From JAJFFW01 sp965263375 (GTDB lineage: Bacteria > Pseudomonadota > Alphaproteobacteria > Caulobacterales > Parvularculaceae), in the NCBI GenBank assembly GCA_965263375.1, contig OZ253669.1, forward strand, positions 2,418,001 to 2,482,000: DNA of 64,000 nucleotides, read 5' to 3'. The first letter of the stretch is position 1, and every line of letters begins with the position of its first letter. Made by a program: the position numbers and the translations under genes. The notes under the pieces are model-generated. The model had not been told where the DNA came from. It ran no database searches and worked only from the letters and a program-made list of their open reading frames with translations. This document shows positions 1-9,433 of the stretch, piece by piece.

Positions 1-74
1 TTCCAGCCGGTCATGAATACCGCTCTCAAACGTCGCCAGCCAAGTATCTACGATTCGCCATCACGAAGCGCCTA

Positions 75-857
75 TTAACCAGGCGTCATAATGGGCCGCT
101 TCGCATCAGCGCGTATAAATCGGATGATCTCCATCACTTCTTCAAATGCGCCATATTTTTCTTCAGCGCGCGACACGCATTCCAGGAATGTTCCAGCGCC
201 CTGGAAAATTTCCTTATAAGCATTGCGCAATGCATGGATGGTCTCTCTTGAAAACCCACGTCTTTTCATTCCGATGATATTTAGACCGGAAAGATTTGCA
301 TGATTGCCCGTCGCTGAACCGAAAGGAATGAGATCTGTCGGTGCAGCAGCGGCGCCCCCAACAAAAGCATTATCGCCCACACGGCAAAATTGGTGAATAG
401 CGCAAAGACCGCCTAAAAAAGCTTGATCGCCAATGACCACATGTCCGCCTAGCGTAGCATTATTCGCGAATATGACATGGTCGCCGATGATACAGTCATG
501 AGCAACATGACAGCCGGTCATAAACATGCCGCTATCGCCAATTCGCGTCTCGCCGCGCCCATCAATCGTGCCGATATTCATCGTCACATGCTCACGGATA
601 ATGTTGTCCTCACCAATGATGAGTTTAGTGTCCTCACCTTTGTACCCCAGATGTTGCGGGGGTCCGCCTAGCACACTGAAAGAATGCACTTTCGTTCGAG
701 CACCTAATACGGTCGCGCCCTCGACAACAACATGCGGCGCAAGCACAACCCCAGCCTCAAGCCGAACCCGCGGGCCGACATGGCAATAGGCGCCAACAAT
801 CGCGTCTTCAGCCACGATGGCGCCATCTTCAATTATTGCGGTTGAATGAATGCTCAT
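75..857 (-). CDS. lpxA: UDP-N-acetylglucosamine O-acyltransferase LpxA
   Basis: Cytosolic enzyme of the first lipid A step, moving a 3-hydroxyacyl chain from ACP to UDP-GlcNAc. The 260-residue protein has the family's usual length. Its N-terminal two thirds are hexapeptide repeats of a left-handed beta-helix (I-G-x-x-x-x-I spacing), followed by a helical C-terminal tail. H120 in the GCHVAHD stretch corresponds to the catalytic His of E. coli LpxA. It lies 18 nt behind fabZ on the same strand, so it belongs to the lpxD-fabZ-lpxA group. The usual downstream neighbours lpxI and lpxB are not recognisable in the 74 bases left. Confidence 0.97.
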   Translation of the reverse strand: MSIHSTAIIEDGAIVAEDAIVGAYCHVGPRVRLEAGVVLAPHVVVEGATVLGARTKVHSFSVLGGPPQHLGYKGEDTKLIIGEDNIIREHVTMNIGTIDGRGETRIGDSGMFMTGCHVAHDCIIGDHVIFANNATLGGHVVIGDQAFLGGLCAIHQFCRVGDNAFVGGAAAAPTDLIPFGSATGNHANLSGLNIIGMKRRGFSRETIHALRNAYKEIFQGAGTFLECVSRAEEKYGAFEEVMEIIRFIRADAKRPIMTPG

Positions 858-875
858 TAGGTGCGCCGTACAAAC

Positions 876-1340
876 TTAAGACGGCACATGGCTTAACATC
901 GCAGCGAAGCTAGCGTCGGCGACTTTTTTACCATTGACGACGCCTTCGCCTTCAAACCGCCAAACTGGCGGACGTTTTTGAACAGTTCGCACAACAAGTT
1001 GCAGCTGATCACCAGGAACGACTGGCTTGCGAAAACGCGCCTTGTCCACTCCCATAAAAAGGACAATCTTATTTTCCACATCCAAATCCTCTGTATACGC
1101 CGTGTAGGCGGCTGCCGCTTGCGCCATAGCCTCAATAATCAAAACTCCAGGCATGACAGGTTTTTGGGGGAAATGCCCTTGGAAAAAGGATTCATTATAA
1201 GTGACATTTTTAACGCCAACGCCGCTTTGGCCTGGCACAATATCAATCAACCGATCAATCATCAGCATCGGGTAACGATGCGGCAAAATCTGCATTAATT
1301 CTTCTAGTTCTAAAACTGATTTTCCAGGTTCAAGCTTCAT
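876..1340 (-). CDS. fabZ: 3-hydroxyacyl-ACP dehydratase FabZ
   Basis: Dehydrates 3-hydroxyacyl-ACP in type II fatty acid synthesis and competes with LpxA/LpxD for the same substrate pool. It is a 154-residue hot-dog-fold protein. The LPHRYP motif sits near residue 20, and the catalytic pair is H56 (GHFP) and E70 (MPGVLIIEAMAQ), 14 residues apart as in the family. Its start overlaps the lpxD stop by 11 nt, which points to translational coupling inside the lipid A cluster. Confidence 0.97.
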   Translation of the reverse strand: MKLEPGKSVLELEELMQILPHRYPMLMIDRLIDIVPGQSGVGVKNVTYNESFFQGHFPQKPVMPGVLIIEAMAQAAAAYTAYTEDLDVENKIVLFMGVDKARFRKPVVPGDQLQLVVRTVQKRPPVWRFEGEGVVNGKKVADASFAAMLSHVPS

Positions 1341-2364
1341 TTTTATCGTCTCTTCGCTTTGGCGCCGCCAATTTTGCCAACAAGGCAGTTTCCCTCAGCC
1401 AGCGCCTCATCGGTCGTGCTGGATAGCCACCCCAAATTTGTCCCGCGGGGATATCGTGCATAACGCCGGCTTTGGCTCCGATTTGCGCGCCGTCGCCAAT
1501 TTTTAAGTGATCGGCAAACCCCGCTTGCCCGCCAATCACGACACCGTCACCAAAAGTTGTGCTGCCTGATATTCCAGTTTGCGATACAACTATACAGTGG
1601 CGTCCTAAGATGACGTTGTGGCCCATTTGTACAAGATTGTCGATCTTCGATCCGTCCCCTATCCGACTATCGCCTAACGCTCCGCGATCGATTGTTGCAT
1701 TTGCGCCAATCTCTACATCATCGCCCACGATAAGGCGCCCTAGCTGGGGGGCGGAAACTAACCCTTCAGATCCGGGGATAAACCCAAATCCAGCCTGACC
1801 AAGCCGCGCGCCCGGTTTAATTTGAACGCGCTTTCCTAAATCAGCACAAAATACTGACGCCCCAGCCTGTATCTGGCTATCAGGGCCAATCGTGACGCCA
1901 GGGCCAATCGTAACATGTGGGCCAATCACAACACCCGCGCCAATTTGGGCCCCATCGCCGATGACCGCTGTTGAATGCACAAATGCGCCCTCGCCAATTT
2001 TGGCGGTGGCTGAAATCGCAGCCCCTTCAGCGTTCACTTTTTTTTCTTTAAAAAGTCGGTGCGCGATAAAAGCAAACCCAAGACGCGGCGCATCACTGAC
2101 CGCGATTGCGCCTTTGCCCTCAACCTTATCGGCAAGCGCTGGTTTGGTAAGACAAAGACCAAATTTCTTGCCCGCTAGAGCTTGGAGAAATTTCTTATCT
2201 TCAAGAAAGACCACTGCATTAGCGCCTGCATCTTCCAGGGAAGAAACAGTGCAAATAGCAGCAGCGTCATTTGAACAATCGCCAACCAGAGAGGAATTGG
2301 CTAATTGCGCGGCCTGCTTTAACGGCAACGGCGCTCCTTGGTTATAAAAACGCAAATCAGGCAT
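1330..2364 (-). CDS. lpxD: UDP-3-O-(3-hydroxyacyl)glucosamine N-acyltransferase LpxD
   Basis: Third lipid A enzyme, adding the N-linked 3-hydroxyacyl chain. The N-terminal uridine-binding domain begins MPDLRFYNQG, as in other LpxD proteins. A long hexapeptide-repeat beta-helix follows, with the catalytic His in DNLVQMGHNV (about residue 249). The frame is open 17 codons further upstream, but the start at 2364 is preferred because GGAAGG precedes it at ribosome-binding distance and family members start at this point. That gives 344 residues. The stop overlaps fabZ. A terminator separates it from skp upstream, so it may have its own promoter or depend on read-through. Confidence 0.95.
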   Translation of the reverse strand: MPDLRFYNQGAPLPLKQAAQLANSSLVGDCSNDAAAICTVSSLEDAGANAVVFLEDKKFLQALAGKKFGLCLTKPALADKVEGKGAIAVSDAPRLGFAFIAHRLFKEKKVNAEGAAISATAKIGEGAFVHSTAVIGDGAQIGAGVVIGPHVTIGPGVTIGPDSQIQAGASVFCADLGKRVQIKPGARLGQAGFGFIPGSEGLVSAPQLGRLIVGDDVEIGANATIDRGALGDSRIGDGSKIDNLVQMGHNVILGRHCIVVSQTGISGSTTFGDGVVIGGQAGFADHLKIGDGAQIGAKAGVMHDIPAGQIWGGYPARPMRRWLRETALLAKLAAPKRRDDKNEA

Positions 2365-2475
2365 TAACGGCCTTCCACCCCATTGTTCGCAAAATACGGC
2401 GCGCCCAACAAACAAAAGCGCATTTTATCAATTTTACCAAAAGCTTAGATGCTAGGAAACGCGGCATAAAACCCA

Positions 2476-2504
2476 CAAAAAAACCGGCGCTAAGCGCCGG
2501 TTTT
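2476..2504 (-). terminator. Rho-independent terminator after skp
   Basis: Near-perfect inverted repeat with arms AAAACCGGCGCT and AGCGCCGGTTTT around a one-base centre. Read on the minus strand it is followed by a run of seven T. It lies 32 nt downstream of the skp stop and upstream of lpxD, so it probably limits transcription from bamA-skp into the lpx genes. Confidence 0.85.
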
Positions 2505-2535
2505 AAGCTCATTCACAAATGAAGGAACAAAAGCA

Positions 2536-3165
2536 TTACTTCTTCTTATCTTTCTTTTGCGCCTCGGCCGCTTTGCGCTGAAGCTCAGCCAGGTCAACGC
2601 GCTCAACCTTTACGGATTTCAATTTCTTGTCGATCTCAGAGATGACTTCTTGTGTAATATCCGTTTCTTGAGAGGCATACATCACAGCACTACGTTCAAG
2701 CAGCAAAGTGGCGCCGTTTTTCTCAACAATCTTCTTCAAGATTGGACGCATCACGGTGTTAATCTCGTTAACCGCTTTTTGCTCTGACAAAGACAGCTCT
2801 CGCAATTTTACTTCCCGCAGAACAGGTAGGTTGTTTTGCTTCACCGCAATTTGCTGAGCTTTTTGTGTCCAAACTTCATCAGACAAAAGACCCTTTTGCT
2901 TTTGCAGGTCTTCAGCCTCTTTCGTGAGCTTAGAGACTTCCGTGTTAAGCTCCTCGCCAGCTTTCTTTTGAAGCTGTTCAAGCTGTGGCTTGATGGACTT
3001 GCCAGCTTTGGTTTGGCTCAAGACCTGTGACTGGTTCAAGATTAGGATAACCGGCGCAGAACGGTCAGCTTCCGCCTCAGCGCGATCAACAAATACGCTT
3101 GTCCCTGCTAGTGCGGATATTGCGAGCGCAGCAGCGCCAGCGATGGATAAAAACTTGGCCTTCAT
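2536..3165 (-). CDS. skp: OmpH/Skp family periplasmic chaperone
   Basis: Periplasmic holdase for unfolded outer-membrane proteins on their way to BamA. The 209-residue protein has a signal peptide (basic start, then an Ala/Leu-rich core ending near AEA). The Lys/Gln/Glu-rich middle is the coiled-coil tentacle region, and the C-terminus is very basic. The ATG at 3165 is chosen because GGAG lies 9 nt upstream; a GTG nine bases earlier would put that site directly against the start. It sits directly behind bamA, the usual partner order, and is followed by a strong terminator. Confidence 0.93.
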   Translation of the reverse strand: MKAKFLSIAGAAALAISALAGTSVFVDRAEAEADRSAPVILILNQSQVLSQTKAGKSIKPQLEQLQKKAGEELNTEVSKLTKEAEDLQKQKGLLSDEVWTQKAQQIAVKQNNLPVLREVKLRELSLSEQKAVNEINTVMRPILKKIVEKNGATLLLERSAVMYASQETDITQEVISEIDKKLKSVKVERVDLAELQRKAAEAQKKDKKK

Positions 3166-3221
3166 GGATTTCACTCCTTCATACTACCAAAAGTGTTCGT
3201 TAAATCAGTGATTAGTCGTCA

Positions 3222-5825
3222 TTAAAAATTCGTGCCAGCGCTAAACCGGAAGAACTCCGTCCGGTCATAGTCTTCTTTTCTAAAGACTTCAGCAATATCA
3301 AAGCGGATAGGCCCAAAAGGTGAATCCCAGCTAACCGAAACACCCGCGGACATCCTGATTGAAAGATCGTCTTGGACAGGTGCGATACAGTTTGAAGATG
3401 GATCAGTTGTGCATAGCGTGCCTGTTTCAGGATTCACAAAGAAGCTAAGATCATTATTTAGTTCTTTTGTTTCTTCATCTACCAGGCCAACCGTTCCCAC
3501 ATCGGCAAACAATGCCGCCTTAATACCGTATTGTTTCGGCAGCGGCAGCGGCAGCAGAATTTCGCCCGTAGCAATCGCGGTCACCTTGCCGCCAATCGAC
3601 TGTCCACGAATTTCACCACTACTCGATATACCACCAGTTCTTAGCCTTGCATCACCACTTAAAAACCTTGGCCCTACGCCAGCCACCTGGAATCCGCGGA
3701 AGCTGCTGGCGCCTTCAAAGAAACGGTCAGACAAGCGAACATCATCGCCGCCATAGCCATCAATATAACCAGCGTTCCATTTTAACGCGCCCACAAGTTT
3801 AAATGGCAATGGGTGGTAATAAGCGCCGTTAACTTGCGTGCGCCAGTAATTAACATTGCCGCCAAGGCCAGCGAATGACTGTGATAGGCTTGCCCGCCAC
3901 CCGCGTGTCGGATCAATTGGATCATCCCGCTTATCGAAGGAAATGCCGTAACCAATCAAAGAAGTGATAAAGTTACCCCGCGCCTCACATGACGGCGTAA
4001 GCGTATTGCGAAGAATATCACAGGTAGGCGCAACCACAATTTGGCCGCCCCCTAAACCCGTTGCAAGCCTGGCAGGGCCACCACCCGGCACAAGCAGAGG
4101 GATCGCGTCGTCGACTGTGGTGGCGCCGATGACCTGTCCTTCATCATCAATCGACAGCTGATCGCGGGTGAACAAATATTGCAGGGAACCACGGCCATAT
4201 TCTGAAACCTGGAAGTTGGTGTTTAAGCCAAAGCCCGTCCGATCACGAATAAAGTCCGATTCACGAAATTCAGTTCGGTTGTTAAAAACAGAAAATCCGG
4301 CGGACATATTCCGGTCGAGGAAGTAAGGCTGGGTGAAGCGAATATCCACCGCGCGCGTCCGCGATGACGCTTGCACCCGGAAGCGCAAGAATTGGCCGCG
4401 CCCAAGCAAATTACTTTCTTGGATTGAAAAATCGACGATGAAGTTCTCGGTCGAAGATACGCCGACGCCAACGCTGAAGGAGCCGGTGGATTTTTCCTCC
4501 ACTGAAACATCAAGCTCCGTGCGGTCCGGCGCAGAGCCTGGCTTTTCTTCGATATTCACTTCACCGAAATAACCAAGCTGACGGATACGCGCGCGAGACC
4601 GGTCGACCAGCACACGGTTAAACGCGTCGCCTTCTGCAACACGAACTTCGCGGCGGATAATCTTATCAAGCGTGCGCGTGTTACCCTTAATATTGACGCG
4701 CTCAACATAAACCCGCGGGCCTTCATTCACCTGGAATGTGAGGTCGACAGTTTTATTCTCGCGATTGCGCTGTAGCCGCGGATTAACATCCACAAACGCA
4801 TAACCCGTAGCGCCAGTCGCGAAAGTAATGGACTCAACGGCTTTGTCGACCTTTTCGCCGTCATAAGTCTGACCAGGCTTAATCGGCACAAACCGCTCAA
4901 GCACGCCTTCATCAAGTTTCGCGAGCGTGGTCTTAACTTTAACATCGCCGACGGTGTATTGCGGCCCCTCATCAACAGTGAAAGTAATGAAAAAATCTTT
5001 GCGATCCTGAGTCAACTCAGCAACTGCGTTGATCACCTGAAAGTCAGCATACCCGCTACGGGTATAGTGCTTATTGAGGAGCGTGCGCTCATACTCAAGC
5101 CGGTCAGGGTCGTAATTGTCATTTGAAGTGAAGAACCGCCACCAACGGCTTTCCTTCGTCAGCAAGACGGTGCGAAGTTCCGCATCCGTGAAAACTTTGT
5201 TGCCAACGAAGTTAATCTTAGCAACACCCGTTTTGGGCCCCTCGTCAATTTCGTAGATAACATCAACACGGTTTTGCTCGAGGATTTTGACCTTAGGCGT
5301 TACTGTCGCCGCGAAACGGCCCGTACGCCTGTAAACCTCAATAATGCGCTGGGTATCAGCTTGAACCTTCGCCTTGGTGAAAACAGAACGCGCAGAAAGC
5401 TGCACTTCTTCGTTGATTTTATCTTCCTTCACCCGGCGGTTGCCGTCCAAAAGCACCTGGTTGACGATCGGGTTTTCTTGGACCTCAATCAACAACACCC
5501 CGCCATCCTGCATCGATAATGAGACGTCGGAGAAAAGACCGGTGTTAAAGAGCGTCTTGGCGCCAAGGTCGATCAGTTTTGGGTCCGCAGGCTCGCCCGG
5601 CTGCATAATGAGATAAGACGCGATGGTGCTCGGCTCAATCCGCTGATTGCCTGTGACAGCAATAGACTGGATGATTTGCGGCGCGGTGTGCGCCCCTGCT
5701 GTTTGCCCAAAGGCAGCCCCGCCAACGATTGCCTGAAAAGGCAAAATCGCCATTAAGGTTAATAGGATTGGCATGGCGCCCCAAACGCCGCCCCCCGACT
5801 TTACTTCACGCATGCACCGACCCAT
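3222..5825 (-). CDS. bamA: Outer membrane protein assembly factor BamA
   Basis: Central barrel of the BAM complex, which inserts beta-barrel proteins into the outer membrane. Of 867 residues, the first roughly 45 are an N-terminal signal region with a hydrophobic stretch. Five POTRA repeats follow, and the C-terminal half is the surface-antigen barrel. The last residue is Phe, as expected for a BAM substrate signal. The start codon lies one base after the rseP stop, so the two are probably co-translated. The N-terminus could also begin at the Met four codons later (5813). Length is typical for the family, allowing for a slightly long leader. Confidence 0.96.
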   Translation of the reverse strand: MGRCMREVKSGGGVWGAMPILLTLMAILPFQAIVGGAAFGQTAGAHTAPQIIQSIAVTGNQRIEPSTIASYLIMQPGEPADPKLIDLGAKTLFNTGLFSDVSLSMQDGGVLLIEVQENPIVNQVLLDGNRRVKEDKINEEVQLSARSVFTKAKVQADTQRIIEVYRRTGRFAATVTPKVKILEQNRVDVIYEIDEGPKTGVAKINFVGNKVFTDAELRTVLLTKESRWWRFFTSNDNYDPDRLEYERTLLNKHYTRSGYADFQVINAVAELTQDRKDFFITFTVDEGPQYTVGDVKVKTTLAKLDEGVLERFVPIKPGQTYDGEKVDKAVESITFATGATGYAFVDVNPRLQRNRENKTVDLTFQVNEGPRVYVERVNIKGNTRTLDKIIRREVRVAEGDAFNRVLVDRSRARIRQLGYFGEVNIEEKPGSAPDRTELDVSVEEKSTGSFSVGVGVSSTENFIVDFSIQESNLLGRGQFLRFRVQASSRTRAVDIRFTQPYFLDRNMSAGFSVFNNRTEFRESDFIRDRTGFGLNTNFQVSEYGRGSLQYLFTRDQLSIDDEGQVIGATTVDDAIPLLVPGGGPARLATGLGGGQIVVAPTCDILRNTLTPSCEARGNFITSLIGYGISFDKRDDPIDPTRGWRASLSQSFAGLGGNVNYWRTQVNGAYYHPLPFKLVGALKWNAGYIDGYGGDDVRLSDRFFEGASSFRGFQVAGVGPRFLSGDARLRTGGISSSGEIRGQSIGGKVTAIATGEILLPLPLPKQYGIKAALFADVGTVGLVDEETKELNNDLSFFVNPETGTLCTTDPSSNCIAPVQDDLSIRMSAGVSVSWDSPFGPIRFDIAEVFRKEDYDRTEFFRFSAGTNF

Positions 5826-5826
5826 T

Positions 5827-7104
5827 TCAGCTATTAATGGAAAGAAGAGAGTTAATGTCGTTCCACGTTACGAAAATCATTAGCGACGCCAACATGGCGA
5901 GGCCTACCCGAAAACCAATTGCCTGCGCCCTTGCCCCCAAAGGCTTACCAGCAACGGCTTCGTAGCCGTAATACATTAAATGGCCGCCGTCGAGAACCGG
6001 AATGGGCAAAAGATTTAAAAATCCTATGGAGACAGACACAACCGCCGCCAGATTAATGAAATTCGCAAGCGATACTTGAAACTTCGTCCAAAAGGACGGT
6101 TTTTCTCTATAGGCTGACTCGTCAAAGCCGGAAACCGCAGATTGCCCAGCATATTGGGCCATTTTTAGCGGCCCTCCCAACTGGCGGGTGTCTTCTTTGC
6201 CCATGATCAAACGCCCGATAAATTTAACAGTCGTCGATAAGACATCCCAAACTTTATTCGTCGCTGCGCCAAGGGCGCTTAATGGTTCATAGCGTTGAAA
6301 ACGATAGGACGCAGGATCAGGCTTGACCCCTAAAATTCCTATCCTCACCTTATTACCAAAAGCGTCTTCCGATTCTTGACGGCGCGGCGCTGCGGTTAGG
6401 GTAATGGTCTTCTCACCCCGCTCCACCTCAAACAACAAATCATCACCAGCGCCGAGCATCACAGCGTAGCGCAAATCATCAAACCTTTTGATGGACTTAC
6501 CATTGATTGCTGTCACGCGGTCTCCAGCGATAAAACCGCCCTGTTCAGCGGCGCTATCCGGCATAACCTCGCCAATAACGGCTTCAAAGTCCCCCTCGCC
6601 AAGCGCGGCAAGAAGCCCCCAGAATATTACAATTGCTAATAGAAAATTGGCGAAAGGTCCCGCCGCGACAACCAATGCTCTCGCCCAAACCGGCTTAAAG
6701 TGGAAGCAAACTGCTTTTTCTTCCGCGGTCAGCCCGCCGCCTTCTGCTTCGCCGGGTTTAGGGAACTGGGTCGTGGCCAATCCGGTTGATTTTTGTTCTG
6801 ACGCCGCCTCTTCTTTGACAATCTCAGATGCTTCTGAAGCGGGCCCTGCGTCACCGAAAAACTTAACATAACCGCCAAAGGGCAACATGGCGATCCGCCA
6901 TTCTGTACCCTTTTTATCAACCCACCGCGCGATGGGTTTGCCAAATCCTATTGAAAAAACATCGACACGAATGCCAAGCAACCGCGCCATGGAGAAATGC
7001 CCATATTCGTGAAAAAACACGATGATCGTCAAAAGCGCAATAAACGCGACAACCGTAATCGGCAAAATTAACAACTGGTCCAGAGAAATTCCGGCAATCG
7101 ACAT
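5827..7104 (-). CDS. rseP: Site-2 intramembrane zinc protease RseP
   Basis: RIP metalloprotease that cleaves membrane-embedded substrates such as anti-sigma factors, linking envelope stress to transcription. In 425 residues the zinc motif HEYGH is at 32-36 within the first membrane segment, a PDZ domain is at about 175-240, and the third zinc ligand region NLLPIPVLDGG is at 364-374. A charged insertion at about 85-130 between the first segments is longer than in E. coli. Position between dxr and bamA is the conserved proteobacterial order. Confidence 0.96.
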   Translation of the reverse strand: MSIAGISLDQLLILPITVVAFIALLTIIVFFHEYGHFSMARLLGIRVDVFSIGFGKPIARWVDKKGTEWRIAMLPFGGYVKFFGDAGPASEASEIVKEEAASEQKSTGLATTQFPKPGEAEGGGLTAEEKAVCFHFKPVWARALVVAAGPFANFLLAIVIFWGLLAALGEGDFEAVIGEVMPDSAAEQGGFIAGDRVTAINGKSIKRFDDLRYAVMLGAGDDLLFEVERGEKTITLTAAPRRQESEDAFGNKVRIGILGVKPDPASYRFQRYEPLSALGAATNKVWDVLSTTVKFIGRLIMGKEDTRQLGGPLKMAQYAGQSAVSGFDESAYREKPSFWTKFQVSLANFINLAAVVSVSIGFLNLLPIPVLDGGHLMYYGYEAVAGKPLGARAQAIGFRVGLAMLASLMIFVTWNDINSLLSINS

Positions 7105-7197
7105 AAAAGCGTTTCCTATTGGGCCAAACTATGGGGCCACTTTAAGGCTGGATTTGGGCGTCTGGCTATGGCTGACCTATTCTTTTTAGCCGTCAGT

Positions 7198-8442
7198 TTA
7201 AGCAGCGGCCTTTTTAGCGATTATTTCTTCAGCAAGAGCGCGCGCCAAAGCATCAGCCTCAACCGCATCTTCTAGACAGGTGAGTTGTTGCGCCGATGGG
7301 TTTTGCTTTTCCGCCCGCTCCATAACTTCTTCTGCGACGCCTGCGATATCAAGGAAGCCTAACCCTTCGCCCAAGAAGGCTGCAACAGCAACCTCATTAG
7401 CGGCATTTAGTGTCGCCGGCATGACGCCGCCCTTGGTAATCGCTTCGCGCGCAAGACGCAGCGCCGGAAAACGATCAATATCCGGCGCCTCAAAATTGAG
7501 CTGCGAGACCGCCGCAAAATCAAGCTTTTCACTCGGGCTTGGGGTGCGATCGGGCCAAGCAAGGGTTGAAGCGATCGGGGTGCGCATGTCTGGCGTGCCC
7601 AGCTGCGCGAGGACGGAGCCATCCACATATTCAACCATTGAGTGAATCACAGATTGTGGGTGCACCAATATCTCAATGCGCTCATGTTCAACGGGAAAAA
7701 TATGCGCCGCTTCAATAAGCTCCAGCCCTTTATTCATCATAGTCGCGCTGTCGACGGAAATTTTTGCGCCCATTGACCAGTTTGGGTGCGCAACCGCCTG
7801 GGCTGGTGTGGCGCGGGCCATATCTGTTTTCGCCCAGGTTCTAAACGGACCGCCAGAAGCCGTTAAAATTAGGCGCGAAACCCTGTGAGGACGCGCAAAA
7901 TCAAAGACCTGGAATATCGCATTATGCTCAGAGTCCACAGGCAAAAGCGCGCCACCCGCTTTATCAATCGCCGCTTTTACAACATCGCCGGCGCAAACCA
8001 GGCATTCTTTATTAGCAAGCGCGATATCTGCGCCGCGCTCGGCCGCCCGCAATGTCGGCATAAGCCCAGCGGCGCCAACGATGGCCGCCATCACCCAATC
8101 AGCATCCCGGGCGCCCGCTTCTTCAATTGCAGCAGCGCCAGCGCCGATCTCAACATCAAGCCCGTTAAGGGCCGCCTTCAAATCATCTTTTAAGTCTTCA
8201 TGCGCAACAGCAACAAAACGCGGTTTGAATTTTTGTGCTTGTTCTGCAAGCAAAGCCACATTTCTATTGGCGGTCAGCGCCTCAATCTCAATCGCCGCTT
8301 CCCCGCGACTTTGCGCAAAGTCCAACAAATCGAGGGTGTTGACGCCGATCGAACCGGTCGAACCCAGGATCGTAATCCGCCGGGTCTTGGACGTATCGAT
8401 GATTGGGGCATTCGCCTTTCCATCATGTGCGCCTGTCGTCAT
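7198..8442 (-). CDS. dxr: 1-deoxy-D-xylulose 5-phosphate reductoisomerase
   Basis: Makes 2-C-methyl-erythritol 4-phosphate from DXP using NADPH, the first committed step of the MEP isoprenoid pathway. The NADPH-binding loop GSTGSIG is at 27-33. Catalytic and metal-site segments NKECLVCAG, PVDSEHNAIFQ and SVDSATMMNKGLE are all intact. The ATG at 8442 is chosen because AGGGGAT lies 5-11 nt upstream; the alternative is a TTG nine codons earlier. The product has 414 residues. It supplies the same pathway as uppS, two genes upstream. Confidence 0.96.
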   Translation of the reverse strand: MTTGAHDGKANAPIIDTSKTRRITILGSTGSIGVNTLDLLDFAQSRGEAAIEIEALTANRNVALLAEQAQKFKPRFVAVAHEDLKDDLKAALNGLDVEIGAGAAAIEEAGARDADWVMAAIVGAAGLMPTLRAAERGADIALANKECLVCAGDVVKAAIDKAGGALLPVDSEHNAIFQVFDFARPHRVSRLILTASGGPFRTWAKTDMARATPAQAVAHPNWSMGAKISVDSATMMNKGLELIEAAHIFPVEHERIEILVHPQSVIHSMVEYVDGSVLAQLGTPDMRTPIASTLAWPDRTPSPSEKLDFAAVSQLNFEAPDIDRFPALRLAREAITKGGVMPATLNAANEVAVAAFLGEGLGFLDIAGVAEEVMERAEKQNPSAQQLTCLEDAVEADALARALAEEIIAKKAAA

Positions 8443-8557
8443 ATTCGATCCCCTATCAACCCCTGTCAAACAAGCTTTTGTACAAACGAGCCTTGCCTCA
8501 ATGGCTGCTTAGCTCAAGCACCGCAAGCCTAACCACAAGCTTTTTAGTCTGCCTCAT

Positions 8558-9409
8558 TCACACTGCAGCGGCCATCATATTCAGAAAAATAGCCGCCGTC
8601 ATCGATATCGTTGCGAAAATCATCCCATCCAAACGATCTAAAAATCCGCCATGGCCGGGAATCAACGAACTTGAGTCTTTAACGCCAAAAATGCGCTTAA
8701 AAGCAGATTCCGCCAAATCACCTAATATGGATGCTAGTCCTAAACATGCTCCCACGAGGACGTAAACCCCCAATGAGCCTTCGCCATAAATCCATTGCAC
8801 GGCTGCGGCGCCGGCGCACCCGCCCATAAACACGCCAGCAACCACACCGGACCACGTTTTTTCAGGAGACAGCGCCCGTGAGATACGCGGCCCGCCAATG
8901 AAACGCCCCGCGAAATAAGCCCCTGTATCTGCGGACCAAACGATTAAGAACAACACAAATGTCAGCGCACGGCCATTTTCCACAACATCTCTAAGCCACA
9001 CAAGCGCAATACAAGGAACCGTAATATAAAGCGCACCAAAAGCCGCCCAAGCCATTTTCGCAGACTGTTTTCTTAAAGCAAAAGCCGCCGCCCCAGCGCC
9101 GCCAGCCGCCATCAAGAATGCAATCGAAAAAAATCCGCCCGCCGCGGCCGCTAATGCAATGGCGCCGCTTATGGCCAGGCAACAAAAAGCAGGAGAAAAA
9201 TCAGTTCCCTCAACCATGCGCGCCCATTCATAGACCATCACCATAGCCATAAACGCAATAACAGCGGCAAAGGGCGGGCCGCCTAAATAAACAGCGGTAA
9301 TAGCAATCGGGGCAAGCACGGCAGCAGACAATACGCGCTGCACCAAATTGCGACGAGCCGTATCTCGCAATGCCGCATTAAGGGATGATGATTTTCGAAA
9401 GGCGATCAT
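8558..9409 (-). CDS. cdsA: Phosphatidate cytidylyltransferase CdsA
   Basis: Membrane enzyme making CDP-diacylglycerol, the precursor of all phospholipids. The 283-residue protein has several hydrophobic segments. The C-terminal CDS signature runs from SAFKRIFGVKD through PGHGGFLDRLDG. It starts 24 nt after the uppS stop, so it is in the same operon. The short basic N-terminal lead is not conserved and the start is only weakly supported by a ribosome-binding site. Confidence 0.95.
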   Translation of the reverse strand: MIAFRKSSSLNAALRDTARRNLVQRVLSAAVLAPIAITAVYLGGPPFAAVIAFMAMVMVYEWARMVEGTDFSPAFCCLAISGAIALAAAAGGFFSIAFLMAAGGAGAAAFALRKQSAKMAWAAFGALYITVPCIALVWLRDVVENGRALTFVLFLIVWSADTGAYFAGRFIGGPRISRALSPEKTWSGVVAGVFMGGCAGAAAVQWIYGEGSLGVYVLVGACLGLASILGDLAESAFKRIFGVKDSSSLIPGHGGFLDRLDGMIFATISMTAAIFLNMMAAAV

Positions 9410-9433
9410 AACCGTTGGGCCATGGCCGTTAGC

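Noticed and set aside
1..78. Plus-strand open frame reading from the left edge to a TAA at 76-78
   Set aside because: Only 25 codons are in the window and overlap the lpxA stop. No similarity is recognised, so it may be the end of a convergent gene or noncoding DNA.
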